This document shows, piece after piece, positions 1 to 7,777 of a stretch of DNA of 47,990 bases. Origin of the DNA: Firmicutes bacterium UBA2530 (GTDB lineage: Bacteria > Bacillota > Clostridia > Tissierellales > Sedimentibacteraceae); contig DDNC01000021.1 of NCBI GenBank assembly GCA_002340985.1, positions 93,966 through 141,955 of the forward strand, read 5' to 3'. The stretch's first letter is position 1. Each line of letters starts with the position of its first letter. The notes beneath the pieces are model-generated. The model worked only from the letters and a program-made list of their open reading frames with translations, was not told the origin of the DNA and did no database searches. The position numbers and the translations under genes were made by a program.

Positions 1-1301
1 ACGGCAATATGTTGGAGAGCAAAGATTATTTGAATAAGAACCTGTTTGAAATCTATCCATCCGTTAAAAAGGATGCAAATACATCTTCCATTGTTAAGTG
101 TATTACGACGGGAGAAATTGTTGTAAAAAGATTTCAGAAATTTAAAGACTTTCATGGAAATCTTTATTGCACGCACAATGTAACCATTCCTCTTATCCGA
201 AACGGAAAGATAAATGGGGCTATAGAGCTTGTCAAGGACATAAAAACCATTGAGAATATTACGGGCGAAAAACATTCGGACTATGATATTTTTGATGATG
301 CTATTGATGAGACAAATGACACTACATTTGATTCTGTTATTACAAATGACGTTAAAATGCAAAGGGCAATAAAGCAGGCCAAGAAAATCATCAAATCAGA
401 CAATCCTATTCTCATATATGGAGAAACAGGAACGGGTAAGGAAGTTCTTGTTCAAGCCATGATAAACTACAGCGGTATTTCCAGGAACAAGGTTGTCATA
501 CAGAACTGTGCAGCACTGCCGCAAAATCTAATTGAGTCCATATTGTTCGGAACATGCAGAGGTGCATATACAGGAGCTGAAAACAGGAAAGGATTGTTTG
601 ATGAGGCAGACGGCGGATTGTTGTTTTTAGACGAACTGAATTCCATACCCTACGACGTGCAGGGTAAGCTGCTGAGAGTGCTGCAGGACGGCAGCTTCAG
701 GCCGGTGGGTTCCAATGTTCAGAAAAATGTAAATGTAAAAATAATTGCAGCCATGAACGAAGAGCCAACTGAAGCAATCAACAATCAGCATCTGAGAAAG
801 GATTTATTTTATCGTTTAAGCGGCGGAATGATATTCCTGCCTCCACTTCGAGAAAGGAAAAGTGATATAATGCTCTTTGTGAACCATTACATAAATGAGT
901 ACAATTTCATGTATGGTAAAAACGTTCAGGGAATCACAAGGATTTTAGAGAATTTTTTCTTGAATTACTACTGGGAGGGGAATGTGCGGGAGCTGAAGCA
1001 CATAATGGAATCAATGGTGAGCTTATCCGATACGGATATTTTGGAGGTTCAACATCTGCCGGCGTACATGTATGACAGGATTTTCAATGAAGGCATTACA
1101 GAAAGTTATAGTAGTGATACCAAGTATGATATGAAATTTAATTCTGAGAATTACAACCTGAATAAGGCATTGGAGGAAAAAGAAAGAGAGCTTATAACGG
1201 AAGTGCTTAAAATAACTAAGGGCAACAAGACAAAGGCGGGAGAGCTGTTGGGTATTCCGAGGCAGACTTTAAAATATAAAATAGATAAATTAAAAATATA
1301 G
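1..1301 (+). CDS. Sigma-54-dependent transcriptional activator, PAS-AAA-Fis (5' partial)
   Basis: This is an enhancer-binding protein that activates RNA polymerase carrying sigma-54. The frame is open to the window edge and the visible N-terminus is the middle of a PAS-like sensor domain, so the start is missing. Counting from the first visible Met (base 9), Walker A GETGTGKE is at about 138-145, the sigma-54 contact loop GAYTGA at 185-190 and Walker B GGLLFLDE near 200. A Fis-type helix-turn-helix (GNKTKAGELLGIPRQTLKYK) ends the protein. A sigma-54 promoter follows within 120 bp and drives a reductase component B operon, so that operon is its probable target. The signal sensed by the PAS domain is unknown. 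The family call is firm and the target is inferred from position. Confidence 0.93.
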   Translation, partial: GNMLESKDYLNKNLFEIYPSVKKDANTSSIVKCITTGEIVVKRFQKFKDFHGNLYCTHNVTIPLIRNGKINGAIELVKDIKTIENITGEKHSDYDIFDDAIDETNDTTFDSVITNDVKMQRAIKQAKKIIKSDNPILIYGETGTGKEVLVQAMINYSGISRNKVVIQNCAALPQNLIESILFGTCRGAYTGAENRKGLFDEADGGLLFLDELNSIPYDVQGKLLRVLQDGSFRPVGSNVQKNVNVKIIAAMNEEPTEAINNQHLRKDLFYRLSGGMIFLPPLRERKSDIMLFVNHYINEYNFMYGKNVQGITRILENFFLNYYWEGNVRELKHIMESMVSLSDTDILEVQHLPAYMYDRIFNEGITESYSSDTKYDMKFNSENYNLNKALEEKERELITEVLKITKGNKTKAGELLGIPRQTLKYKIDKLKI

Positions 1302-1366
1302 CGACAAAAACCTGTCGCTAAGACAGTTTTATGTCGCATAAAAAGCAAACCGACAAAATTTCGTCG
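1301..1366. promoter_or_regulatory. GCGACA/TGTCGC repeats, candidate activator (UAS) sites
   Basis: A perfect hexamer pair GCGACA-N6-TGTCGC lies at 1301-1318 and overlaps the regulator's stop codon. A half site ATGTCGC lies at 1331-1337. The near-palindrome CGACAAAATTTCGTCG lies at 1351-1366. They sit 50-115 bp upstream of the -24 element, the usual place for binding sites of a sigma-54 activator. The last one also forms part of the regulator's terminator, so its role may be double. Confidence 0.5.
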
Positions 1367-1379
1367 CTTTGCTTTTTTA
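1341..1379 (+). terminator. Rho-independent terminator of the sigma-54 regulator
   Basis: AAAGCAAA and CGAC (1342-1354, one mismatch between them) pair with GTCG and TTTGCTTT (1363-1375), and the stem runs into a T tract. It separates the regulator transcript from the reductase operon. Confidence 0.7.
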
Positions 1380-1415
1380 TTACTTTAAAAACGTTGAAAA
1401 ACTATTGTTAAAATA

Positions 1416-1432
1416 TTGGCATACAACTTGCT
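1416..1432 (+). promoter_or_regulatory. Sigma-54 (-24/-12) promoter
   Basis: TTGGCATACAACTTGCT has GG at 1418-1419 and GC at 1430-1431 with exactly ten bases between, matching the TTGGCAC-N5-TTGC consensus at all but one key position. It lies 37 bp before the reductase gene start and next to a sigma-54 activator gene. Confidence 0.85.
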
Positions 1433-1468
1433 ATATATTATTGAGCTAATAAAGATATGGAGGATAAG

Positions 1469-2752
1469 ATGAATTTGGAACTGAGAAAGATTCAAATAAG
1501 AGACGTTATATTTGATGATATCAGCAAAATTGAAAATAATGTTCTGCATTTAAAAAAGAGCAGTCTCATTGAATTGATAAAAGAAGACAAAAAGATTAAA
1601 GATGTGGATTTTGATATTGCAAAGCCAGGTCAGTCGGTGAGGATACTGCCTGTCAAGGATGTAATAGAGCCGAGAGCAAAGCTTAACGGTGAAATTTTCC
1701 CCGGAATATTCAAAGAGCATATGGAGGAATCCGGAAGCGGAATCACATATGTTTTAAGCGGATGTGCGGTTGTGACAACAGGTCCCATAGTTGGTTTTCA
1801 GGAGGGCCTCATAGATATGGAGGGCCCAGGCGCTAAATACAGCATCTTCTCAAAATTCATTAACATTGTGATGGATATCACAAAAGAAGAACATGTAGAC
1901 CCACATGAACATGAAGAAACAGTGAGGATTGCAGGAATAAAGCTTGCGAAGTTCATAGGAGAAATAGGACTGAGCTGCGAAGCATATGAAGCAGAAACAT
2001 ATGAATGGAAGAGCATAGGTGAAAAATATGCTGAATACCCCTCACTTCCAAAGGTTGTCTATGTATATAACTGCATGAGCCAGGGACTTCTTCACGACAC
2101 GTATTTTTACGGAAGAGATTCCAAGTATATAGTTCCGTCTCTGGTTACACCTCTTGAGGTGATGGATGGGGCAATAGTAAGCGGTAATTGCGTTTCGCCC
2201 GGATCAAAAACAACAACCTATCATCATCTGAACAATTCAGTCATAAAGGAGTTGCTGAATAAGCACGGCAAGGAGCTTAATTTTATGGGCATTATTTTAA
2301 ATCCTCTCATGATAACACTGAAGGAGAAATACAGAAACTGCATGATGTCCTTGAAATACGCAAAAATGCTGGGGGCAGAGGGGGCTATAATATCTCAGGA
2401 AGGTTTCGGCAATCCAACGACAGATTTGATGGTAACATGCCAGTATTTAGAAAAGGCAGGAATTAAAACAGTCATTATAACCAATGAGGATGCGGGAATC
2501 GATGGAATGTCAGAATCGCTCCCGGACAGCGTAACAGAAGCAAAGGCAATTGTTTCAACAGGAAACAGCAATGCGACAATCATGCTGCCAAAGGTGGATA
2601 AAATTATAGGCAGACTACCTGAAATAGCGAAGACCACCGGCGGAAATGTGGAGTCCATACAGGATGACGGAAGATTGCTGGTTGAAATACACGGAATAAT
2701 GGGAAGTCATAATCTTCAGGGAAACACTTACCTGAGCGCCATGACTATATAG
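1469..2752 (+). CDS. Glycine/sarcosine/betaine reductase component B, alpha-beta proprotein (GrdE/GrdG/GrdH family)
   Basis: This is the proprotein of the substrate-binding component B of a Stickland-type reductase. Family members are self-cleaved at an Asn-Cys bond to leave a pyruvoyl group that binds the amine of glycine, sarcosine or betaine. The cleavage motif is visible as SGNCVS with Cys at residue 241, and the 427-residue length matches GrdE. I start at 1469 because GGAGG at 1459-1463 gives correct spacing; the upstream in-frame ATG at 1457 overlaps that site. It is followed by the selenocysteine subunit 11 bp downstream, so the two form an operon under the sigma-54 promoter. Which substrate is used cannot be told here: no grdA, grdC or grdD is in the window. 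Confidence 0.9.
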   Translation: MNLELRKIQIRDVIFDDISKIENNVLHLKKSSLIELIKEDKKIKDVDFDIAKPGQSVRILPVKDVIEPRAKLNGEIFPGIFKEHMEESGSGITYVLSGCAVVTTGPIVGFQEGLIDMEGPGAKYSIFSKFINIVMDITKEEHVDPHEHEETVRIAGIKLAKFIGEIGLSCEAYEAETYEWKSIGEKYAEYPSLPKVVYVYNCMSQGLLHDTYFYGRDSKYIVPSLVTPLEVMDGAIVSGNCVSPGSKTTTYHHLNNSVIKELLNKHGKELNFMGIILNPLMITLKEKYRNCMMSLKYAKMLGAEGAIISQEGFGNPTTDLMVTCQYLEKAGIKTVIITNEDAGIDGMSESLPDSVTEAKAIVSTGNSNATIMLPKVDKIIGRLPEIAKTTGGNVESIQDDGRLLVEIHGIMGSHNLQGNTYLSAMTI

Positions 2753-2763
2753 AGAGGTGCAAA

Positions 2764-4035
2764 ATGAAGAAAATAGTATTTTACACAAATCAATTTTTCG
2801 GGCAGATAGGCGGCGAGGATAAAGCATACACCGAGCCTCAATTTCATGAGGGTGCAGTGGGAAATGCCAAGGCCTTTGACGGAAAGCTGGATGACGCCGA
2901 AATTATAGCCACATTCATATGCGGAGACAATTATTACGTTGAAAACATGGATGCTGTCAAGGATTTTATAAAAGGGCAGCTTAAAGATATTGAATTTGAC
3001 TTTTTCATTGCAGGTCCGGCATTTAATGCAGGCAGATTCGGAATTGCCTGCGGAGATGTTTGTAAGTTCATCAAGGAAGAATACAAGGTTCAGGCAATAA
3101 CAGGACTTTATGAAGAAAACCCGGCTGTTGAAATGTATAAAAAGTATATTTATATTTTAAGAGTGGGTAAATCTGCTGCAGGAATGAGGAAAGCGGTAGA
3201 GCTTATGGCGGAGTTTGTGAATAAGCTGCAAAGAGGCGAGAAGCTGGGAAGTCCTACAGAAGAGCAGTACTATGCCAGTGGAAAAAGGATAAATGTGTTC
3301 AAGGAAAAAAACGGTGCGGAAAGAGCTGTTGAAATGCTGTTGAAAAGACTTAACAACGAAGAATACGAAACAGAGCTTGAAATTTCTGTGTATGAAAAAG
3401 TTGAGCCTGCACCACCGCTGAAGGATTTGAAATCGGCTAAAATTGCTCTGTGTACTTCCGGAGGAATTGTTCCGCTCGGAAATCCCGACCACATACCTGC
3501 GGCTACGGCTAAAATATATGGCATGTATGATCTATCTCAGAAAGATAGGCTGAGTGAAGGTGAATTTGAATCTGTTCACGCAGGATATGACCCTGTGTAT
3601 GCCAACAAGGACCCTAACAGAGTCGCACCATTGGATGTGCTGAAAAAACTGAGTGATGAAGAAGTTATAGGGGAGGTGTATCCATATCTGATAACAACCA
3701 CGGGCAATTCAACATCTGTTGCGGATGCCACAAGGATGGGAAAAGAGATAGCTGAAAAGCTAATTGAAGATGGAGTGGACGGTGTGATACTCACAAGCAC
3801 TTGAGGAACCTGTACGCGTTGCGGTGCAACGATTGTAAAGCAAATTGAAAAAGCAGGCATACCCTCTGTGCACATATGTACAGTTACTCCTATTTCCAAG
3901 ACAGTTGGTGCGGCAAGAATATATCCGGCACAGGCAATACCTTATCCAACAGGTAATCCTAATCTGACAATCGAAAAAGAAGACAAGAGAAAAAGGGAGA
4001 TAGTTTTAAATGCGCTCAATCTTTTGCTGCAGTAG
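2764..4035 (+). CDS. Reductase component B selenoprotein subunit (GrdB/GrdF/GrdI family), UGA read as Sec
   Basis: This is the selenocysteine subunit of component B, which passes the substrate fragment to selenoprotein A. A simple reading stops at TGA 3802-3804 after 346 residues. Continuing in frame gives S-T-U-G-T-C-T-R-C-G-A-T, the UxxCxxC redox motif typical of this family, and then about 76 more residues to TAG at 4033-4035 (423 residues in all, Sec at 347). A hairpin suited to selenocysteine insertion follows the UGA. The tail VGAARIYPAQAIPYPTGNP is family-like, so the TGA is not a nonsense mutation. It is co-transcribed with the proprotein gene upstream (11 bp gap, RBS GAGAGGTG). Product processing and substrate are not decided by sequence alone. 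Confidence 0.95.
3802..3831 (+). promoter_or_regulatory. Sec UGA codon with bacterial SECIS hairpin (grdB-like)
   Basis: TGA (3802-3804) is followed 12 bases later by CGTTGC-GGT-GCAACG (3817-3831), a perfect 6-bp stem with a triloop beginning GG. The loop starts 18 bases after the UGA, within the range known for bacterial SECIS elements. Confidence 0.8.
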
Positions 4036-4160
4036 ACTTCATATTATGTACTGGATGTATGATAGCGACAAGATTTACCTTGAATACATAGGTAATCTGA
4101 ATTACAGAGCTTCTTGACCGGCATATATGTAGTTGCAAAAGCATAATACTATAATAAATG

Positions 4161-4198
4161 CGTACATAATTGACACTATGTACGTTTTTTATTATAAT
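4161..4198 (+). promoter_or_regulatory. Consensus sigma-A promoter with perfect inverted-repeat operator
   Basis: TTGACA (4170-4175), a 17-bp spacer and TATAAT (4193-4198) form a perfect promoter. The inverted repeat CGTACATA-N8-TATGTACG (4161-4168 and 4177-4184) encloses the -35 box, as expected for a repressor site. Confidence 0.8.
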
Positions 4199-4219
4199 AG
4201 AGCAAAGGAGGTGGAGGAC

Positions 4220-4645
4220 ATGTTTGTGATAAGTGCTACAGAGGCAAGAAAAGAATGGAGTTCTGTTATTGATAATGCCATAAGGCAAAGACCTCAATTT
4301 ATAAAAAGAACAAGAGATCAGTTAGTGCTGTCCAATATCAATTTCATTAAAGAGATTTTGAGGCCATATAAATTTATGGCTTATAAGCAAATAGAAAATG
4401 ATGGGTCAATAACCATTTCGCTTGAAAAAATAGAATTGACTGAAAATGCTTCAACTGAGGGGGAGGCTAAGAAAAGGCTTGCAAAGTCCATCAAAGAGTA
4501 TTTCGAAGATTTTTACAAAAATTTTGAATACTGGGGCTCGGCTTCAGGCAAAGCAGAACATATGCCCTTCGCATTAAAAGCAATTTTATGTGACAGTATC
4601 GATGAAATAATTGCATCTATAGAATGCAGTGTCAGAGAGGATTAA
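4220..4645 (+). CDS. Phd/YefM-like antitoxin-fold protein, unknown partner
   Basis: A 141-residue protein. The N-terminus (MFVISATEARKEWSSVIDNA, then IKRTRDQLVLSN) resembles the Phd/YefM DNA-binding fold; I do not recognise the C-terminal ~90 residues. I start at 4220 because AGGAGGTGG lies just upstream; the longer reading from 4133 would begin inside the promoter. The gene has its own consensus promoter with an operator over the -35 box, which fits self-repression. No toxin-sized ORF follows: the next gene is a DegV protein 29 bp downstream. It may therefore be an orphan antitoxin or a plain transcription factor. The fold call is moderate and the function is not known. Confidence 0.6.
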   Translation: MFVISATEARKEWSSVIDNAIRQRPQFIKRTRDQLVLSNINFIKEILRPYKFMAYKQIENDGSITISLEKIELTENASTEGEAKKRLAKSIKEYFEDFYKNFEYWGSASGKAEHMPFALKAILCDSIDEIIASIECSVRED

Positions 4646-4674
4646 AAATATAGTGTTTCAATAGGAGGGTTACT

Positions 4675-5562
4675 ATGAATCAGTTTATACTTACCTGTTG
4701 TTCCACAGCAGACAGGCCGCGTGAATTTTTTCAGGAGCGAAATATTCCGTATGCATGCTTTCATTACCGCATCGGAGAAGAAGATTTTTTGGACGACTTA
4801 GGTCAGACCGTTTCTTTTGCACAATTTTATGAAAATATAAAAAATGGTGCAAGGCCTGTAACATCCCAGGTAAACAGCAGTGAATTTATTGCTCTTTGGG
4901 AACCGTTTATACTGGAAGGCAGGGATATTCTGCACGTGACACTTTCCTCAGGGATTTCCGGCGTGTATAATTCTGCCAATATTGCAGCAAGGGAATTGGC
5001 AGAACGGTATCCTGAACGCAGGATATATGTTGTTGATTCTCTTGGGGCTTCTTCAGGATATGGACTGCTTATGGAATATATGGCCGATATGCGTGATGAG
5101 GGGAAATCTATAGAAGAAGTATATCAGTGGGCTGAAAATAACAAGCTTTACATGCATCATTGGTTCTTTTCAACCGATTTGACCAGCTATCTGAGAGGTG
5201 GTAGGATATCGGCTTCAAGTGCAGTAATAGGCACAGCTCTGAGTATATGCCCTCTGCTTAATATGGACGATTTAGGAAGGCTGATACCGAGGAAGAAGAT
5301 AAGGACTAAAAGAAAGGTAATACTTGAGATTGTAAATATGATGGAGGAGCATGCACAAGCTGGTCGTGAATACAGCGGGAAGTGTGCAATTTGCCATTCG
5401 GCATGTCATGAAGATGCAGAACAGGTGAGAAATGTGATTGAAAATAAATTTCCGCAATTAAAAGGAAAGATCAGTATTAACAGCATAGGAACTGTTATCG
5501 GTTCCCATACAGGACCGGGTACGGTGGCACTGTTCTTCATGGGAGATAAACGCGTAATATAG
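4675..5562 (+). CDS. DegV family (FakB-like) fatty-acid-binding protein
   Basis: DegV/FakB proteins bind a fatty acid and present it to the kinase FakA for phosphorylation during uptake of external fatty acids. The 295-residue product has the family marks in order: TSQV near 63, the lipid-carboxylate region LSSGISGVYNSA near 100, the RGGRIS turn near 177 and HTGPG near 283. Several Cys residues near the end (CAICHSACHED) are unusual for the family. The start follows AGGAGGG with good spacing. It is 9 bp from a second DegV gene, so the two are an operon. FakA is not in the window. Confidence 0.88.
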   Translation: MNQFILTCCSTADRPREFFQERNIPYACFHYRIGEEDFLDDLGQTVSFAQFYENIKNGARPVTSQVNSSEFIALWEPFILEGRDILHVTLSSGISGVYNSANIAARELAERYPERRIYVVDSLGASSGYGLLMEYMADMRDEGKSIEEVYQWAENNKLYMHHWFFSTDLTSYLRGGRISASSAVIGTALSICPLLNMDDLGRLIPRKKIRTKRKVILEIVNMMEEHAQAGREYSGKCAICHSACHEDAEQVRNVIENKFPQLKGKISINSIGTVIGSHTGPGTVALFFMGDKRVI

Positions 5563-5571
5563 GAGAGAGTA

Positions 5572-6429
5572 ATGGAGAAAATTGCAATAGTAACAGACAG
5601 CAACAGCGGAATTACGGCTGAGAAGGCAAGACAGTACGGCATATGGGTGGTTCCGATGATTTTTTACGTTGGAGGGAATGAATACAAGGAAGGTATATCC
5701 CTGACGGAGGAAACATTTTTTGCCGGTCTTGAAAGAGGAGATGACGTCACAACCTCTCAGCCCTCAATAAAGGATTTAAAGGAATTATGGGATGGGATTT
5801 TGCAGGAGCATGAGAAGATTATCCATATTCCCATGTCCAAAATGCTGAGTGGTGGTTATGCAGCTGCAGCAGCTATCAGTGAAGACTATGGAGGAAGAGT
5901 GCTGGTTGTGGACAGCCGCAGGATTTCGGTAACACAAGCCTCTATGGCATTTCATGCTAAAATGCTTTCCGAATCAGGAATGTCTGCAGAGGAAATTAAG
6001 AGGAAGCTGGAGGGAGATGCACTTGCAGCAGGAATTTACATAACGGTTGATTCTCTTGAATATCTCAAAAAGGGCGGGAGAATAAGCGGAATTACAGCCA
6101 TGGCGGGTGAGCTTTTAAATATAAAACCGGTGCTTCAAATTAAGGGCAATTTAATTGAAGAGTACGGAAAGGTACGGGGACGGAAAAAAGCAAAAAAAAT
6201 GATAGAGGATGCACTAAGGAATGACTGGGAGATATTATCGTCAGAACACGGGGCCGAGAATTTACACTTCTATGTTGCTCATGCAGGAGTGGAGAAGGAA
6301 GCATCAGAATGGGCCGGTGAGCTGGAGAAGCTGTTCCCGGGATACAAGATAGGCACTGCAAAGCTGCCAATGAACGTATGCTGCCATGTGGGACCGGGAA
6401 CTATAGGGGCAGCCGTATGTTTAAATTGA
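5572..6429 (+). CDS. DegV family (FakB-like) fatty-acid-binding protein, second copy
   Basis: A 285-residue DegV protein directly downstream of another. It shows VTDSNSGI at the N-terminus, TTSQPS near 60, MSKMLSGGYAAA near 87, KKGGRIS near 165 and HVGPG near the end (V replaces the usual T). The two tandem copies are clearly diverged, which suggests preference for different fatty acids, as known for paired FakB proteins; that is inference. The RBS GGAGAG overlaps the end of the first copy. A terminator follows. Confidence 0.88.
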   Translation: MEKIAIVTDSNSGITAEKARQYGIWVVPMIFYVGGNEYKEGISLTEETFFAGLERGDDVTTSQPSIKDLKELWDGILQEHEKIIHIPMSKMLSGGYAAAAAISEDYGGRVLVVDSRRISVTQASMAFHAKMLSESGMSAEEIKRKLEGDALAAGIYITVDSLEYLKKGGRISGITAMAGELLNIKPVLQIKGNLIEEYGKVRGRKKAKKMIEDALRNDWEILSSEHGAENLHFYVAHAGVEKEASEWAGELEKLFPGYKIGTAKLPMNVCCHVGPGTIGAAVCLN

Positions 6430-6439
6430 TTATTGTAAA

Positions 6440-6475
6440 CATCAGATACAGAATGCACATCTGATATTTTATTTT
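6440..6475 (+). terminator. Terminator after the DegV pair
   Basis: ATCAGAT (6441-6447) pairs with ATCTGAT (6459-6465), followed by the T-rich tract ATTTTATTTT. Confidence 0.6.
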
Positions 6476-6479
6476 ACCA

Positions 6480-6508
6480 TTGAACAAAATGCCTCAAGCT
6501 GTTATACT
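6480..6508 (+). promoter_or_regulatory. Sigma-A promoter for the Wzz-like gene
   Basis: TTGAAC (6480-6485), 17 bp, TATACT (6503-6508), 41 bp before the start codon. Confidence 0.55.
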
Positions 6509-6549
6509 TATTAAGTAGATTAAAAGCACTAACGAACGAGGAGCATATA

Positions 6550-7602
6550 ATGAACGAAAATCACAGCAATGTGCAATATTACGAAGATGAAATTGACCTG
6601 AAGGAGCTCATACTGGCTCTTTGGAAAAGAAAGACCATGATAATAGCATTTACATTGATAGCTGCCATAATAGCAGGTATGTTCAGCATGTTTGTGCTGT
6701 CGCCTGTGTATGAGACAAAGCTTAACATAGTAATCAGCATGCCTGCTGCTTATAATACAAGGTACGGAGAGTACAAGCTTCCCATCACTACAAATGAGCA
6801 GTACATAAACCTCATTACGAGCAATGATGTGCTTATCAACACAATCAGGGACATGGGATACAACCAGGAGGAAGTGAGCATTTCAAGCCTGAGCAAGCGT
6901 ATAGTAATCGGAAAATCCGAGGCCAAGGCAAATACTGTGCAGAACAGCTTTATGATTACTGTTTCGGCAGACAATCCTCAAGAGTCTCTGAAGCTTGCAC
7001 AAAGTCTCTTTGATAATTATATAGAGTTTCTGGATGTTATGACGAAGGACAAGGCAGTGGATTACTATTACGATTATTTTGTTGTTGAGCTTAAGTCAAT
7101 GAAAAATGACCTTGATATTGAAAAAGAAATTTTGAGAAGAAATGAAGAACTGCTTGCAAAGACTCCGAGAATAATTGACGGAGCCAAGTCAAATATAGAG
7201 ATACAGTCACAGCTGAACGGAAGCAGCAGCTATGTTGTACCTGTGGATGTTGCAAACCCGAACTATATAAAAATTGAAACAGATATAATACAGGGCAATC
7301 AAAGAATACAACTGTCCGAGGCTACGATGGCCAAATATGAGCAATATTTGGAGGAACTCAATACAGAAAAGCAGGCAATTGACAATTATTATGAAACAGG
7401 AAGGGTTGAAAAGCTTGTATCAAGTGTAATAGGTGTCGTGGAAACCAGCGTGTATCTTCCGTCTCTGCCTGTAGCACCTACACAGAAAACAAGCCCGAGC
7501 AATGCTCTCAATACTGCAATAGGTGCAGTTATCGGAGGCATGCTGGGAGTTATGGCAGCACTGGTAAGGGAATATTGGTTCAAGGAAGAAAAATCTAAAT
7601 AA
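6550..7602 (+). CDS. Wzz/chain-length-determinant family membrane protein
   Basis: A 350-residue polysaccharide co-polymerase-like protein. It has a short cytoplasmic N-terminus (DEIDLKELILALWKRK), a first membrane helix at about 31-52, a long extracellular coiled region and a second helix at about 322-342. The helix is preceded by a Pro-rich stretch (LPVAPTQKTSPSNALN) that is typical of Wzz proteins. The family controls chain length or export of surface polysaccharide. No tyrosine kinase domain is fused and no glycosyltransferases adjoin it, so it looks like a stand-alone copy. The start follows GAGGAG with correct spacing. It has its own promoter and a strong terminator. Confidence 0.85.
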   Translation: MNENHSNVQYYEDEIDLKELILALWKRKTMIIAFTLIAAIIAGMFSMFVLSPVYETKLNIVISMPAAYNTRYGEYKLPITTNEQYINLITSNDVLINTIRDMGYNQEEVSISSLSKRIVIGKSEAKANTVQNSFMITVSADNPQESLKLAQSLFDNYIEFLDVMTKDKAVDYYYDYFVVELKSMKNDLDIEKEILRRNEELLAKTPRIIDGAKSNIEIQSQLNGSSSYVVPVDVANPNYIKIETDIIQGNQRIQLSEATMAKYEQYLEELNTEKQAIDNYYETGRVEKLVSSVIGVVETSVYLPSLPVAPTQKTSPSNALNTAIGAVIGGMLGVMAALVREYWFKEEKSK

Positions 7603-7608
7603 AAATAT

Positions 7609-7639
7609 ACCGGAGTTTGGGATGCCAGGCTCCGTTTTT
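7609..7639 (+). terminator. Terminator after the Wzz-like gene
   Basis: CGGAGTTTGG (7611-7620), loop GATG, CCAGGCTCCG (7625-7634, G-U pairs allowed), then TTTTT. Confidence 0.75.
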
Positions 7640-7745
7640 GTATGCCATACCACAACGAGTTCCCAAAGTATGCGACCGGAGGGAGCTGATACTTTGGTGA
7701 ACGCAGACTGCGTATGCTCTAACAGGTGAAGTCTCTGCCGAAGCG
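7640..7745 (+). ncRNA. Structured intergenic element upstream of tyrS (copy 1 of a two-copy motif)
   Basis: After the terminator comes TATGCCA, then a perfect 9-bp stem CCAAAGTAT / ATACTTTGG (7663-7671, 7689-7697). The 17-nt loop starts GCGACC and holds GAGC, and the stem is followed by TGAA and GACTGCG. A second imperfect hairpin (GCAGACT with AGTCTCTGC) follows. The same layout occurs on the minus strand near 17.47 kb. I see no T-box signature (no TGGNACCGCG), so it is not the usual aminoacyl-tRNA synthetase leader. Whether it is a cis-acting RNA or a dispersed repeat is open. Confidence 0.5.
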
Positions 7746-7777
7746 TAAGAAAACTATTAAAATAAACGGAGGATTTT

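Noticed and set aside
3802..3804. TGA as a nonsense mutation making a pseudogene
   Set aside because: The downstream frame keeps the family's UxxCxxC motif and tail, and a SECIS hairpin is present.
7640..7777. T-box riboswitch before tyrS
   Set aside because: The conserved antiterminator core (AGGGTGGNACCGCG) and a specifier loop were not found, and the structure matches another locus unrelated to tRNA charging.
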